Origin: Lactarius indigo
Taxonomy: Eukaryota; Basidiomycota; Agaricomycetes; Russulales; Russulaceae
NCBI GenBank assembly: GCA_025766275.1
Contig: JAFKAC010000015.1
Location: 744,001-808,000 of the forward strand
Length of the DNA: 64,000 nt
Direction: 5' to 3'
Shown here one piece after another: positions 22,548 to 34,169 of the stretch. Below the pieces are notes generated by a model, which had not been told where the DNA came from, made no database searches, and saw only the letters and a list, made by a program, of their open reading frames with translations. Each line of letters opens with the position of its first letter. Within the stretch, counting starts at the first letter, position 1. A program made the translations under genes and the position numbers.

Positions 22548-24098
22548 CTAAAGCTCCATGTCTGTGTTGATGACAGCGACAGGACGACCAGAGAGCTGGC
22601 GGGCAGTGACGAACTTCTCAATAGATGACGTCGGCTGGCCCTCTAGGCAAATCGAGTCAAGGGATGGCAGCACTTCGGTGGCCATCTCCGCCGTGCTGTC
22701 TTCCAATGCGAGCGCAATGTTCCTTGCAAGCTTTCGAGATACATCCAATATCCGTACGGAGGAGAATTGGCGGAGGAGATACAGCCAATCGACGTCGTCC
22801 GTACCCTCTAATTGACGGTCTTCCCCGAACTCTGCTGTGAGCTCTAAATGGGCTACATTGGAGTGCAGAGCAGAAACTTGGCTGAGCACGTGGGCCATGT
22901 GGGAAACTTGCCAATCGATCCCTTCGCATTCGATGCCATTCAAGATAAAGGGTATATTTTGACGCGTACGACTACATGCGAAGTTCACTCTGGTACTGTA
23001 GAAGTCAACACGCGCGTGCGCGAATGGGTTTAACTTTGTGCCGACTGAGCGATCAATGAACCTGGAGAGTTGAGTAACCTGAAAGTCAACAAGCTGATTC
23101 AAGTAACGTATGTCCATTTGGACCAGTTTAGGGACATCGATTCGGGAAACAAGGTCCTCCAGATACTCGCTAGCACCGTCGAAACGAAAGAAGATGAGAG
23201 CAGGAAGGACGGTCTGCGTTATGGGAGGCAGGTGCATTCGATCAGGGCGGGGAGTAGCTGATGAAAATCGAATGTCCAAGGATCTGAGCCTGGGTAATGC
23301 AGCCAAAGACGCAACCATCACGTTGGGTGAAATGTAACCAGTTGGGGGTATATTGTAAAGATTGAGTCTGACAAGGTTATTGGTGGACGAAAGGAGGGTT
23401 GGTAAAGACGGATAGGGAATGCCAGATAAAATAAATGCCCGTAAACGTGGTGCAGATCCTCCCAAGAATCTTGCGGAAAGGACCGGTGCATTTCTGTTGC
23501 GCGAGGCAATGTGGAGTTTTGTCAGCACCGGAAACACCTTCCGCATGACCGCGGTCATCTTGCCTAACTGGGAACTTGTTATATCGAGGCTGACATAACG
23601 TACGCGATCGGGGTGCTTGAGTGCAGCAATGATGTTGCCTTGTCCTAAGGGTCGTTTGCCCCTCTCAGGTTGGTGATAATTGATAACGATAGGAAAGGCT
23701 GGCCAGATACCGAGATCCTTCTTGGTAGGAGTTCTGTGTGTGCAGAGAATTTGTAGACTAAGACGGTGTGGGGACTCAAATACGATCTGTCGCCATCTTC
23801 GACATACGTGCACTAGTAAGTGCCATTTCCACGCAAGGTATAATATGTAAGTCCCTTGATAGTTGGATGATTGGCTCCGATAAAAAACAAATATCTCGAG
23901 TAAGACATTGTCTGGGAGCATATCGATGATCGCCTTTGCAGGTCTGTAACCGCCACCTGTGCCACACAAAGTCAGTACTTGCTTCAGTAGCCAAGGGAAT
24001 GCTAAAGGACGCACCTTGAGTAGGTACATTCTTTCGTTTCTTGGGGCGATTTTGGGCAATCTTTCTGGCACGTGGGGTGGCACCAAACGATGAGCCAT
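22548..24098 (-). CDS. F-box protein 2
   Basis: Paralogue of F-box proteins 1 and 3. The frame is open from well upstream; a plausible start is the ATG at 24098 (MAHRLVPPHVPERLPK), giving about 516 aa, with the F-box at MLPDNVLLEIFVFYRSQS and HLLVHVCRRWRQIVFESPHRL. The leucine-rich C-terminal region lines up with F-box 1 over its whole length. Splice-like borders (AAG|GTGCGT ... GGCACAG|GTGG) around 24020-23960 are conserved in all three copies, but the intron would shift the frame here, so the N-terminus is uncertain. Presumed SCF substrate adaptor; substrate unknown. Confidence 0.85.
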   Translation of the reverse strand: MAHRLVPPHVPERLPKIAPRNERMYLLKVRPLAFPWLLKQVLTLCGTGGGYRPAKAIIDMLPDNVLLEIFVFYRSQSSNYQGTYILYLAWKWHLLVHVCRRWRQIVFESPHRLSLQILCTHRTPTKKDLGIWPAFPIVINYHQPERGKRPLGQGNIIAALKHPDRVRYVSLDITSSQLGKMTAVMRKVFPVLTKLHIASRNRNAPVLSARFLGGSAPRLRAFILSGIPYPSLPTLLSSTNNLVRLNLYNIPPTGYISPNVMVASLAALPRLRSLDIRFSSATPRPDRMHLPPITQTVLPALIFFRFDGASEYLEDLVSRIDVPKLVQMDIRYLNQLVDFQVTQLSRFIDRSVGTKLNPFAHARVDFYSTRVNFACSRTRQNIPFILNGIECEGIDWQVSHMAHVLSQVSALHSNVAHLELTAEFGEDRQLEGTDDVDWLYLLRQFSSVRILDVSRKLARNIALALEDSTAEMATEVLPSLDSICLEGQPTSSIEKFVTARQLSGRPVAVINTDMEL

Positions 24099-24287
24099 TT
24101 GGTAGGGAGAGCGAGAGAACGCTGATCGACTAATTGGCAAGGAAAAAATGACAAACGAAGGTACTAGACATACCTGGGAGAGTCGGTGGGTAAGACAGAT
24201 CCAGCAAAACTTGAAAACAAACCTGAGAACAGTGGCGAGAATTCGGTGAATTAACCTAATAATATAGGAAATGAAGGCTTTAGACAA

Positions 24288-24752
24288 ACCTGTGGGCGTC
24301 CATTTAAATGCAGATAATGAACTGATGCACTGTGGACGAAGGAGTCGCTCTTATACTAACGACCAACCCTATGACATCCAGTGCAGCCGAAGTTATTTGT
24401 GCCGTGAAGTGTATTTGGAACGTGTCCATAATACACTGGTTTCAGATCATTCCATGGAATGCGAAGCAATCCGCAATAAGGCACGGTGCGCAAAATAAGC
24501 ATGCAGGTTACGCCAACAGAGTGTCATCTACCCATTCATAGTAACGGATCTTGCTATGCGAGTTCGGACGCCATCCGGGTCAAGAATTGAAGCTGTGCGC
24601 CGATACTCGGACGCAAACTTGAATACGTTATCAGCCAGACTTGTGTCCTCTGGAAAGAGCGGGACTGAACGTGTTGCACTGCATAGCCAAGCTGAGCGCC
24701 ACCGAAGGGCACTTAGCATTTCCTCATCCGGGATCCCTTGGATCTGAGGCGA
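24288..24752. other. Upstream flank of F-box 2, cut by the 26-kb transposon
   Basis: No gene supported. The sequence matches the regions upstream of F-box 1 and F-box 3 (cagccagact...cgtgttgcactgcatag; cttagcattt), then ends exactly where the terminal inverted repeat at 24753 begins. It last holds the putative two-base target duplication GA (24751-24752). Confidence 0.6.
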
Positions 24753-24786
24753 CATCAGCATTCGAACACGTTCCTGTATTTTACTT
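24753..24786 (+). repeat. Left terminal inverted repeat of the 26-kb transposon
   Basis: Begins CATCAGCATTCGAACACG and ends in ATTTTACTT. Identical over 34 bp to the reverse complement of 50737-50770. Confidence 0.9.
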
Positions 24787-24960
24787 AATTTGACTTGGTA
24801 CCCGATTAAGTAAAATCCAGGACCATTTTCGTCAAGTAAAATCCAGTAGATCCTTTCCCTGGATTTTACTTAGATTTGTCTGGAATTTACTTGACGCGCC
24901 TGGATTTTGATTGGGTAAAATAATCTCAGGGAATTCATGTAAATTCCAGGGCACTTTCTG
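24773..24960. repeat. Subterminal repeat array
   Basis: At least six variants of a CCTGGATTTTACTT / AAGTAAAATCCAGG motif in both orientations within about 190 bp (24773, 24808, 24834, 24859, 24880, 24899, with a looser copy near 24940). Such subterminal arrays are typical transposase-binding regions of CACTA-like transposons. The right end (50660-50736) has only a few degenerate versions. Confidence 0.7.
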
Positions 24961-25140
24961 GGTCTTTCAAAGTCGTCTTCCAGGCGATTCCAGTTAATCC
25001 AGCTCCCAAAATTATTCATTGAAAAAAAAACATATTTCATTCACGTGTGACATGCATGGTATCAGGCACTCTGGCCACTGCAGCCCGTAACAAAATCCAA
25101 AGAAAGTATTCAAAATGTGACCTGAGTGCTCTAATCCGAG

Positions 25141-27975
25141 TCAATCGTCCACAAGGCATGCGCGTATGTCTTCGTTGTCCTTGACGAGGCTTTGAAGACC
25201 ATAAGAATACCCTTGACGATGGGTTTTCAATGGTGACATGAACGGCGTCACCAGTCGCACGACTTCTTCAAGGGAGCTTGGCTTCATTTTGTTGATAGAT
25301 TTGAAGTAGTTGTTCGTCACCGCCCCCCAATTCTCCACAGAAAACTTTGACGTGACGTTGGAAACGATCCCGGTTGACGGGTTGAGCTTCGATGCTGCCT
25401 TGATGGACGGTTTGTTGGCTGATTTCTTCACGGGTTCAGCAGCGTGCAGGACCTCCATATCTCTGTCTGCCCAGAGCTGGAGGGTTCTCTCAACCTTCGA
25501 ATAGTTAGCATATTTCATAGCATCATGAGAAAACTTACAGCAGCAGCCGCAAGGGCCAATGCTCCCTTGGGCAGATACTTTGCAACAGCGGACGCGCCCT
25601 TGTCAATGCCTGTGGCACTGAGAGCTGGCACCTCTTCAGCCCCAGCAGTACTATTGAGGTGTGTCGCGAAAACTTGCAGTATGAACGGGGCACGCATCAA
25701 TCTGCTCCACTCATCCTGAGGAGTCATTGCTCGTGCACGAAATAGGAACAGTGGAGATAACTTACATTATCTACAACTGCCCAGACGAACTTGCAATCTA
25801 CAAGCATGTCTTCTGCCCACGCTTGACGGGCATCGTAATCCTCAAACAGATCACGGTATTCCTCACACTTGAAAAATTGTTTGACCATGATATTGGCGGC
25901 ACTTTTGAAGGAGCTGCGCCATTCATAAAGGCGCTGTGTGACCTAGCAATATTGTAAGCTCATGTATTGGATCAAAATAATGGGGGAATCATCGCCACTA
26001 TTCCCTGCACTGGCAAAAAAAAAAACGTACACGTTCAAATACACAATCATTTGCACTTACAACCCAGGGCGCATTCTCATAAACTACATCCCAGATGGAT
26101 TGGAGGACCGAAATTGCGACGTCGTCTGGTATAACCCAGGGGTTAGCTTGAGTCCCGACCCACCGTTCGTAGGTAGGGATGAAAACTGCATGGAAGCGAT
26201 TGTTTTCCTCGGCTCCAGGGGGCAGCAAATAGACCTTTCTGCAAGCCTTCTTAGCCACGGGTTGCACCACAGGGGATGCAGTGTCAGTGTTGAGCCCGTG
26301 TTTCAAAAGAGCCTACCATTGCCGTTGCGAGATCAACTCTGAGGTCACATGAAATATAAGCAACTTACCTGCATGACTGATCCCAGACCAGGCAAAGGAG
26401 CTTGGTAATCAAGGACTTCAATCTCGTCGTCAAGGCCTTTCTGGTAGGCAGGGAGGGTGCTTGGGGCTGTAGAACTGCCATGGGTGAAAGCTCCCAGCCC
26501 TCCAGTTGAACTGTGGCTCGGAGTAGGAGTTGCGGTGAGGGCTAGGGACGAGTTGGTGTTGGTGACCTTGGTTGCCCAGTCAGCACAGATGCTGGAATTG
26601 GACTTCTCAACGGGATAGGCAACCAATTGTGCGAGTCTGAAGTGGTGGTAAAATAGGGTGGTTTCAGAGAGGCAGAGCGACATTTTGAGGGTGAGTTGGC
26701 AATAAAAAAAATATTGCGAGTGACAAAAAAAGGCAGTGAGTTGTTCCCAAAATGAAATGATGTGAGAGGAAATTGAGGTAATAATGTACCGAGCGTGAGG
26801 TTTTTTACCTTTCGTAGCCGGGATAGGGGGTACCTTGGTGACTAAACCGACGTCTATCATTGATTTCCCGGCCACGAGGTGTGGCTGCTTTCGGTAAGAC
26901 TTGATAAGGTGGCGCATGGAGTCGTCCTTGGGGTCTTTCTTGTTCTTGTTCTTGCGCTTACCTCCATCTCCTTCTCCATCCTCGACATCGCCGTCGTCTT
27001 CTCCTTCACCTGGTGTCATGTTTCAACTCGTACGGACTATACGGCTTGTGACCCTTACTGTACCGGTTGCAACTACGGCAGTAAGGTAGATTAGTTGTGG
27101 ACTTTACCATGGTGATACGGTAGTGCGATAGGAGATACGGATACGATAGCTGACTGATGACCTACGCCACTAGTACTGGTACTAGTAGTATTAGGGTTCG
27201 AGTTGTTTCTGCGATACGTTGGACGCTACTTTACTGTGACTCATAGCAGCGCTTCAAAGCCTGCTCGATTTGTATATAAGATGTCTCATGAAGACCAAGA
27301 TACGCCATCTTGGTCTTCTTGAATCGTCACTTGTTTCCATTTCTATCTCTCATTCTTCCTCTCAATTCATCGTTCTACAAAGAAGGGTCCGACTCCGATC
27401 GTGACCAAGACATCTGACTTTCTGGTGTACCTCCGCGTATTCACTAAGGCAGGGACTTGGACCTTCGCGTCTTCAAGCCAATCGACCGTATATCGCTAAG
27501 TGCTGTTACTGCCACTAGAGCTCAAGTCGAGCTAACGTCGTGACGACGTTACACCTGGGCCCATTTCTTCCCTGTCGCTATCTCGGATGACTGGAACAGT
27601 CTCTTCTTCACTCAGGTACCTGTCACTCTCTTTGTCGGCCTCTGTGGCATCTTTTTCTGCGCTGGGGTTAGTGTGACGTGGCATGAACACTAAGGTCTCA
27701 TGTCGACGAAGCGAAGGTGCCACCGTAGGCCGATCCGTTTCAATGTCTTCAAGCTCCTGCTGGTCTTGGATCCTGGCAACCTTCTTCAAGGCAGCGCGTA
27801 TTTCTTGTTCAGCAACTCTTATCTCAAGACGCTCTTGTTCTCTGACCTTAGTCATCTCCTCATTGGTTCGGCGTTTCGATTGAGCATTGAGGACAACTTG
27901 TCCAGGATGTTGGGTCGCATTTTTGGCTCGTGTTACTGGGCGATGTCCTTGGGACTGGGATGGGGCGGACGACAT
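25141..27975 (-). pseudogene. DUF6532-type protein gene, interrupted by a solo LTR
   Basis: Spliced minus-strand gene. Exon 1 starts at ATG 27975 (MSSAPSQSQGHRPVTRAK) and encodes a coiled, charged region (NEEMTKVREQERLEIRVAEQ). A 540-bp solo LTR with its 5-bp duplication then splits the exon at 27554/27013; without it the frame runs on into an acidic/lysine-rich part. Later exons carry the conserved core: KVYLLPPGAEENNRFHAVFI, PTYERWVGTQANPWVIPDD, RLYEWRSSFKSAANIMVKQF, RAPFILQVFATHLNSTAGAE, KGALALAAAAVERTL, NPSTGIVSN..FSVENWGAV, ending at TGA 25141. I recognise this as the agaricomycete DUF6532 family; function unknown. Head-to-head position with the transposase (about 200 bp apart) suggests it is a second transposon-encoded gene. 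Confidence 0.75.
27014..27553 (+). repeat. Solo LTR (family A) inside the DUF6532-type gene
   Basis: 540 bp, starting TGTCATG and ending GACGTTACA, flanked by the 5-bp duplication CCTGG (27009-27013 and 27554-27558). It contains TATATAAG and the palindrome AAGACCAAGAT/ATCTTGGTCTT. Same family as the Gy1 LTR, opposite orientation. Left by recombination between two LTRs of a former full element. Confidence 0.95.
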
Positions 27976-28176
27976 GGTGAGTTTTTTTTCTCGAACTTGA
28001 AGGGGGCAGGTGGTGACAAGACAAGTGACGCAGACCCCCAAAAAAATTGTTGCTTTGGGCTTTTCATACTTGTTCAACTGTGCCTGGACTGGTCATCAAA
28101 ACACTTTCTCCTAGTGCACACAATACAATTTTTTTCCTGGCGCGCATGGCCCTTGACTACCTGACTCACCTCCATC

Positions 28177-31100
28177 ATGATGACCCAATTTTGTGATCGC
28201 TTCACCCATTGCAAGGAGGTCAGTCCACCGTCCACTTTCTCTCTTCGTAAAATCCCTTGTCGTTCACCAGGATGTGGTTGCTGGTTCTGCAACAATGCCG
28301 GCCTCACAAAACACATGTGATCCAAGCATCAGATCCCTCCTCTGCAGGCGCATCCCATTCCCACTCCTTGGTCAACCGATAACTTGGACCCACAGCCAAT
28401 CGAGAACCCGCAACCAATTGATGATTGGCCGAATTCTCCCCCTCCAGACCCTCCCCCGGCCGATGGAGGCGTGCACGAAGAAGAGGAAGGTCCTGAGTGG
28501 GAGTTTCATCCGTCTTTGTGTGGTAAGGATCCGATTGTCACTCGATTAACGCGCTCACTGAACATTTTCTGGCTATTTTTCTAGCAACTCCATGCGACGA
28601 AAACCACGTATATCTTCCACCTGGTACCCCACCAACCCCTCCTCCAGCCCGGGCTCCAGATGACTGGACACCGTATCGTAATCGTGTTGAATTCGAGCTC
28701 GCTGAGTTCTTGTATCGAAAGGTTCAGATGTCCAGAAATGACATCAATATCCTTTCACAGTTATGGCGTGCTTCACTCATCAGCCATGGCATCCCCCCTG
28801 ATGAGATTGACCTCTTTGATAGCCGGGACAGCCTCTATGCAACCATTGACGCAACGCCTTTCGGAGATGCAGTATGGCAGGGGTTTTCCTTATCATACAA
28901 CGGCCCTCGCCCCAACAACACGCCAGAGTGGATGACCATGACCTACGACGTTTGGCACCGAGATGCGCGCCAGTTATTGCACAACATGCTCGCAAATCCG
29001 GACTTTGACAACGAATTCGATTATGTTCCATTCCACGAGTTCGATGCCCAGAAGAGACGACGATGGTGCGATTTCATGAGTGGCGACTGGGCCTGGAGGG
29101 AAGCTGATATTATTGCTAACAATCCAGAGACACATGGCACAATGCTTGTCCCAATCATCCTCGGTAGCGACAAGACTACAGTGTCCGTTGCAACGGGGCA
29201 CAATGAGTACTACCCTGTCTACATGTCGATCGGCAACGTACGGAACAATGTCCATCGGGCTCATCGAAATGCAGTCGTCCTACTGGGGTTTTTGGCTATC
29301 CCTAAAAGTAAGCGCTTCGTTTGGACGTGGCCTAAGTATTGAATACTTTCATAGCGGACAAACGGCATACCAATGACAATGAATTCTGCAAATTCCGCCG
29401 GCAGCTATTTCACTTGTCCCTTACACAAATCCTTAGCAGTGTTCGCCCTGTGACAAGTGCTCCTGAGGTTACCCAAACCCTGGATGGCCACTTTCGTCGA
29501 GTCATCTACAGCATTGGGCCATACATTGCAGACTACCCCGAACAGGCCCTCTTGGCCTGCACAGTTCAAGGCTGGTGCCCTCGGTAAGCCACATCCGTTC
29601 ATTCTTTTTTTCTTTTTTTTTTTTGACCTGACATGTTTGAAGTTGCACTGCGCTCCCTGGTAACCTCGACATCAGTGGGGAGCGGCGGTCGCAAGAACTA
29701 ACGAATGCGCTGATAAACGCATTGGATCCAGGCTCACTGTGGGATCAATACGGTATTGTCAGATATGTGATGGTATGTATTTGTATTCCCTCGTAAAGGA
29801 GTCAAGGTAACTGACTACTTTCAAGCCATTTACTTCAGAGTTCCCCCAGGCAGATATCCACGAACTGGTTGCCCCCAACATACTGCATCAAGTTATCAAG
29901 GGCACTTTCAAGGACCACCTGGTGACCTGGGTTGAAGAATATCTCGAGTTGACACATGGTAAGACCCACACGAAGACGATATTAGATGACATTGACCACC
30001 GGTGAGTCTATTCCCCAAATCCAGCGTCCACTATCCCCCATTCTCTTCTATTCAGGATTGCGCTGGCCCCTCCATTTCTGGGGCTCCGTCGCTTTCCTCA
30101 AGGCCGTGGGTTTAAGCAATGGACAGGCGACGATTCAAAAGCGCTGATGAAGGTGAGCACACTCATTCACGGCCATTACACGGCTGATGCTGTCTCTGTC
30201 ACATAGGTCTATCTCCCTGCATTAGAGGGACACCTGCCAGCTGACATTATTCGCGCCTTCCGCGCTTTCTTGGATTTTTGCTACCTTGTTCAACGAGACA
30301 TGTTTAATAACAACACATTGGGTTTAGTACAGGATGCTCTCGACCGCTTTCACCAGTTTCGTTTGATCTTTCAGGCAGTCGGAGTTCGTCCAAACGGATT
30401 CTATCTCCCGCGGCAACACTCCCTTTGCCATTACCGACATCTCATATGCATGTTCAGCGCTCCCAACGGCCTTTGTTCTTCAATAACAGAATCCAAGCAC
30501 ATTAAGGCTGTCAAGGAGCCATGGCATCGTTCGAATCGCTGCAATGCCCTTGGCCAAATGCTCGTCATCAACCAGCGTCTTGACCAGCTTGCTGCCTCAC
30601 GCTCCTATTTCAAATCCAAAGGTATGCTCAAGAGCACGGTGCTTGCGGATGCCTGCGAGTGTGCAGGTTTATTCGGTATGTTGTCTGATGTCTTACCGAA
30701 ATACTGACGCATAGACCTGAATACAGACGTGCCCACTGATGCACTGGACGCTGACATGGCCCCACACTCTGCCAATGCAGAACAAGGCGACGATGAGGGC
30801 ATTTTCCATCACGGCAATGGGAGCGCAGACCTTCGTGAGGTAGATGAAACGCGTCCAGTCGATGACAAAGATGCCATGAGCCACGTATGGCTACCTGAGA
30901 ATCGCCGTACGTGTATGTTTCTTACCTTTTCATTCGTTTCTGACCTTTTCATCCTCAATAGAGAGAGGGTATCCGTACTCTGTCACGGAGCTGGCAACCG
31001 TCTTCCAACAACCTGATTTGCAAGATCTTATTCGTTGTTTTTTGTTCAATCAACTCCACTTGGATGACCCCAATGCCCCTGCTGGTTCAGACGTTCCCCT

Positions 31101-31629
31101 AACTCAGTGCCCCCATTTCGACGGTAAAATTTCTGTTTACCACACCGCAACTGCTGTTTTCTTTTCACCAAGCGATCCGAGCGGACTTCAAGGAATGCGC
31201 TCGGAATGTATTCGCTGCAATCCACGTTGGTGCAAGCAGAACCCTCAATTTGACACCGCTTTTGTAGAGCGCGACCCCACTCTACCTGGGGCACGAGGAT
31301 TCGATGTCGTGCGCTTACGCGCGCTATTCTCTTTTGTTTGGGGGGATATTTATTACCCTTGTGCACTCATTAGGTGGTTCATACACATGGGAGATAAGCC
31401 AGATGAAGTGACAGGTTTGTGGGTCATGCAACCAGACACCAATGCCGATGAATCACCAGCAGTCGAGGTGATCCATCTGGATTCTGTCCTCCGCACGGCA
31501 CATTTATTGCCTGTTTTTGGGAACAGCTTTATGCCCATCGAGTTATCCCCACACAACACTCTTGATGCGTTCAAGACTTATTATATTAATAAATACATAG
31601 ATTACCATGCTTTTGAATTTGCATCATAG
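28177..31629 (+). pseudogene. Plavaka transposase, one TGA in the N-terminal zinc finger
   Basis: Starts at ATG 28177 (MMTQFCDRF). An N-terminal C2H2-like finger (CGCWFCNNAGLTKHM-stop-SKH) contains TGA at 28318-28320 where arginine is expected. An acidic/proline linker and about nine exons with 50-60-nt introns follow. Core motifs: DWTPYRNRVEFELAEFLY, FDYVPFHEFDAQKRRRWCDF, GDWAWREADIIANNPETHGT, VPIILGSDKTTVSVATGHNE, YYPVYMSIGNVRNNVHRAH (exon to 29308); then ADKRHTNDNEFCKFRRQLFH, SKHIKAVKEPWHRSNRCNAL and the C-terminal VIHLDSVLRTAHLLPVFG...YHAFEFAS. These are diagnostic of the Plavaka group. All exons except the finger read through. A start downstream of the TGA could still give a nearly complete protein. 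Confidence 0.88.
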
Positions 31630-32590
31630 CTTTGTTTGCACTTTCAGCCATTTTTCAGAGTTGTCGGCTAAGCACCTAATTCGACTTCCCATCTCGGATG
31701 ATTCCAATCCCCAATCACCACCAACCCGCCTTCTAAAATCGATTTTCCATTCTTTTCTCTTCCCATCATCATCTCACTCTTCGCTGCTCTTTTCTACATC
31801 AAGCTACAGTACGTCAAATGTTCAATAATTCCGACATCAGCAGCCACCATCATCAACCGACCACATTCCAGACAGCTCCCTCCCCACGTAGTCGTTGTTG
31901 TCGGTGGTCTCGCCGACAAAGAGCAACCCTACCATTCCCCACCTTGCGGGCTTTCTTTTGGCTGACACTGGCGAAACCCTGGAACATGATTCATACCTAT
32001 GCCCCCAGTCGATGATTGGCCCCTAAGGTATGCGAGTTCTTTTATTTTCTCTCAGATTCTGACTTGTCCTTCTCATACTAGCATACCTCGTTGACGCCGC
32101 TCACGTCGCCTCAGGCTGTCATCCACTCACTCTCTTTTTGGACGGGATCTTCCTACTCGTTTGCTTTTTTACATGTGAACTCAATACTTACTCTACATCT
32201 CGACACATGCTCTAATACAGTACACGTTGTCAGCATCACCTGTGCCAGGGATACCAGTCGTTACAATTCTCTCACCCCGACTTTCCATCTTCCGTCCTCC
32301 ATCGATATTGAGAGGTCCCCCTGGATGTAACGAATGCGCCTCGTTCACGTGACTTACCAACGTCACGTGTTGGTCCTCAATGGGATTATCGCGAGTCGAG
32401 CTGGACAAATGCCGATTCCCCTGAAGAAGGAGATGAAGAAGATGGATTGCTTACGCAGCTACAGCACCAAGAGGAGTATGCCCGAGCCGTGTATGCGCGG
32501 TGTGGACGGTTGGTGGTCACGTGACTAACACACTCACGTGACAATGCTTCAGTGTGATGTTTGCATAATACAAACATCATGCCGAACCAG
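31630..32590 (+). other. 3' flank of the transposase gene
   Basis: No confident gene. A 40-bp block at about 32278-32318 (TTCCGTCCTCCATCGATATT) recurs at 33170-33212, and similarity continues loosely (GACAAATGC...GAAGAAGGAGATGAAGAAGA against 33350-33400). The native 3' region of the transposon is therefore partly duplicated on either side of an LTR. Confidence 0.55.
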
Positions 32591-33132
32591 TGTTACGGTC
32601 CACTTGCCATATCAAGCTTAGAGGTTATTGGGTTCCATTGTACAGACTCTACGGGCCTACGTGCCTACTTTCTGATTACTGTGTACATTCTGATTGGCTG
32701 TTGCATTTGTGCTGACTGATACGACACCGAGGGCCTTACGCCATTGGTTGTACTTATCTATGACTTGGAATGACTCAGTACGATACTAGGGTTTCTGTGT
32801 CTGGATCTGACTGCGAACTTTACTGTGTACTAGTATATAGGTAGTGCGTTGGGACGGAGCATTCCCCAGCTTGAGTTCTTGTATCACTCCTACCATTCAA
32901 TAGGACTTCAGGCTTTCCCCTCTTTTGTGACTTGTCGCTTGCCTCCCATCTCTCCTTTGGTTGACGGCTGATCAACTTCCCTCTCTTATTCCCTGATTAT
33001 CTCATCAGGAGGTGACCTTGTCTAGACTACTAAAGGGACACTCTAGCAGTTCGGCTCATTCCACGAGTAGTAGTCACGTGCCAACACCCGTTTCCGGTCC
33101 AAGTCGGACAATACGTTCGTAGGAACGTAACA
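32591..33132 (+). repeat. Solo LTR of another Gypsy family (family C)
   Basis: 542 bp from TGTTACGGTCC to GGAACGTAACA. TATA-like GTATATAGG near 32832. No matching 5-bp flanks (ACCAG left, CTGGA right), so it may be one end of a rearranged element. Distantly similar to 49949-50430. Confidence 0.75.
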
Positions 33133-33446
33133 CTGGAACACGAACCCCAGCAGCTCTATTCCCTCATTCATTGACTTTCCGTCTTCCGTCCTCCATCGAT
33201 ATTGAGAGGACCCCCTTTCGTTCTACTTTCTCCCAATGTTCGCTACCTCCCAGACCATATTTCAACAATGAACTTTACTTACAAATACACGCAGTAAATG
33301 AGGCTCAGTGTTACGGATTTACCCTCACAACCTCGGCAAATGGCGATACGACAAATGCAATCACGAGAAAAAGGAGAGGATGATGAAGAAAAGGCTGAAA
33401 TACGCCACAAACTAAGAGATAAGTGCCCCGGCCCGCGATACCACTG
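33133..33446. other. Duplicated transposon flank between two LTRs
   Basis: Diverged copy of the region around 32278-32430. No ORF with support. Confidence 0.5.
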
Positions 33447-33451
33447 GACCT

Positions 33452-34157
33452 TGTAGCAGTATGACTTATCGCGACAACTAGACCAAGCAAAATGTAAGTG
33501 AACTGACACGGTACACACTCAAGCCTAGTGCGGAGACAAGTCACGTGCCGAACGTACAGTCACAGTGGAGAATAGACACACGTGAGGACTTTATACAAGT
33601 CCAAAGGTCTGGTGATCACACTGTGGCACGCTGAGTGGAGAACCAAGAGGACAAGTTGGTTCCACTCAGGACGCTACATGAGGGTTTATATATACTGCTG
33701 CAGCTGAGTTCGAATTACTATAAAACCTTGTTACTAAAGGTAATGTAATAGTAATGAGTCAGACGCTGACGCGTCGTGTCTAATAATAGCGTTATCTATT
33801 GTGCTGACTGATGCACAGTCATTAACGCTGACAGAACAATGACGTGTCCTTTATCTATGAGTCACAACCCTATGACAACGTAGTCTAGAACTATCTAGAA
33901 TGTTCCCTGCTTATCGTCCAATGAGAAACTACTGTACTAATGAGGAAGGTGACCTGAAGAGGTAGCATCCGACAAGGAAACTACTATCCCAGGGTCACGT
34001 GCTTGTAGGTGCACATGTTGGCAACACGTGACTAACCATCTTATCATATCTAATGATAAGGACTTGGATATTTGACGCAACATTGGAGACTTAGATCTTC
34101 ACCGAATAAATCCATAAAAATACGGAAAAATAAGGCAAAGATAAGGCATCCATGACA
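33452..34157 (-). repeat. 3' LTR of Gy2
   Basis: 706 bp, TGTAGCAG to CATGACA on the plus strand. Contains TATATATA (around 33680) and AGGACAAGTT (33648-33657), the sequence matched by the primer site at 41160-41169. Differences from the 5' LTR are nearly all CpG versus TpG/CpA. Confidence 0.93.
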
Positions 34158-34169
34158 TCACCCCCCTCC

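Noticed and set aside
23960..24025. 58-nt intron in F-box gene 2
   Set aside because: Borders look like splice sites and are conserved in all copies, but removal shifts the frame relative to the F-box from the only upstream ATG frame. Left unresolved.
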